Part shown: one piece after another, positions 63,861 to 64,000 of the stretch
Position numbering within the stretch: position 1 is the first letter of the stretch
How the letters are laid out: each line of letters starts with the position of its first letter
From: Ahaetulla prasina
Lineage: Eukaryota; Chordata; Lepidosauria; Squamata; Colubridae
Direction: 5' to 3'
DNA length: 64,000 bases
NCBI RefSeq assembly: GCF_028640845.1
Contig: NC_080539.1
Location: 178,710,459-178,774,458 of the forward strand
The notes under the pieces: generated by a model
What the model was told of the DNA's origin: nothing
The model's input: only the letters and a program-made list of their open reading frames with translations
Database searches by the model: none
Program-made: the position numbers and the translations under genes

Positions 63861-64000
63861 TTTCTGAGGTTTTCGCGGGTGTTTGTATGTAGATCTTTAG
63901 TTATTCGGATTTTCTCCCGTGTAAAATTGGAAGTGTCTTGGCGACGTTTCGACGAAGTCTCATGCGTCATCTTCAGGCTGGTGTTTACAGCTTCGTGCTT
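63858..64000 (-). mobile_element. Penelope-like terminal repeat, minus arm (cut by window end)
   Basis: ttttctgaggttttcgcggg, tctcccgtgtaaaattggaa and the motif region to cagcttcgtgctt, the reverse complement of the plus arm with some divergence. Confidence 0.85.
63940..63978 (-). ncRNA. Hammerhead-ribozyme-like motif
   Basis: On the minus strand: CTGAAGA (complement of 63970-63976), stem GACG...CGTC, GAAA and ACGTC, all present. Confidence 0.55.

Overview
The window is vertebrate nuclear DNA, most probably from a snake. No intact host protein-coding gene can be supported. Open frames outside the retroelements are short and family-less, or are translations of simple repeats. The snake call rests on the repeat content: BovB-type RTE remains, CR1 and CR1/L3-like LINE ends (one trailing off into a TTCTA-type pentanucleotide array), tRNA-derived SINEs with a LINE-like 3' end, an L1 with squamate-like ORFs, an L2-like LINE, Penelope-like elements, and short hAT-type elements whose ends read CAG(A/T)(A/G)GTGG.

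Layout. 1-31 kb is mostly single-copy-looking, AT-rich intergenic or intronic DNA with scattered SINE, MITE and LINE relics. It holds two CpG-rich islands, about 6.1-7.6 kb and 13.1-15.4 kb. The second runs into sequence that looks like a conserved homeodomain-type regulatory element, so a developmental gene may lie nearby or outside the window. 30.7-36.7 kb is a nested insertion: a near full-length L1 (minus strand, 14-bp target duplication) inside the 3' end of an L2-like LINE. Part of the L1 ORF2 has been replaced by an antisense 69-nt piece of U2 snRNA. 36.9-40.4 kb holds a 382-bp MITE and simple repeats. 40.4-42.8 kb is a head-to-head plus head-to-tail cluster of Penelope-like copies with an open GIY-YIG endonuclease frame. 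42.8-49 kb is quiet apart from a SINE and a CR1 relic. 49.0-53.4 kb is a nearly complete L2-like LINE with endonuclease and reverse transcriptase. It is followed by a CR1/L3-like end, a second L2-like end and a CR1-group LINE. 55.9-60.0 kb contains a large Penelope inverted repeat inserted in the TA tract of that last LINE, then a 1.35-kb tandem duplication. 61-62.9 kb is a decayed BovB. 63.4-64.0 kb is another Penelope palindrome centred on a CA tract, cut by the window end.

How the parts relate. The main theme is retroelements inserted in retroelements. The Penelope-like copies repeatedly sit against TA or CA microsatellites, occur as inverted pairs, and carry a hammerhead-ribozyme-like motif in their terminal repeat. 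Five of the eight visible motifs keep a recognisable core. The most unusual features are the U2/L1 chimera, the Penelope palindromes and the tandem duplication joined at a 7-bp microhomology.
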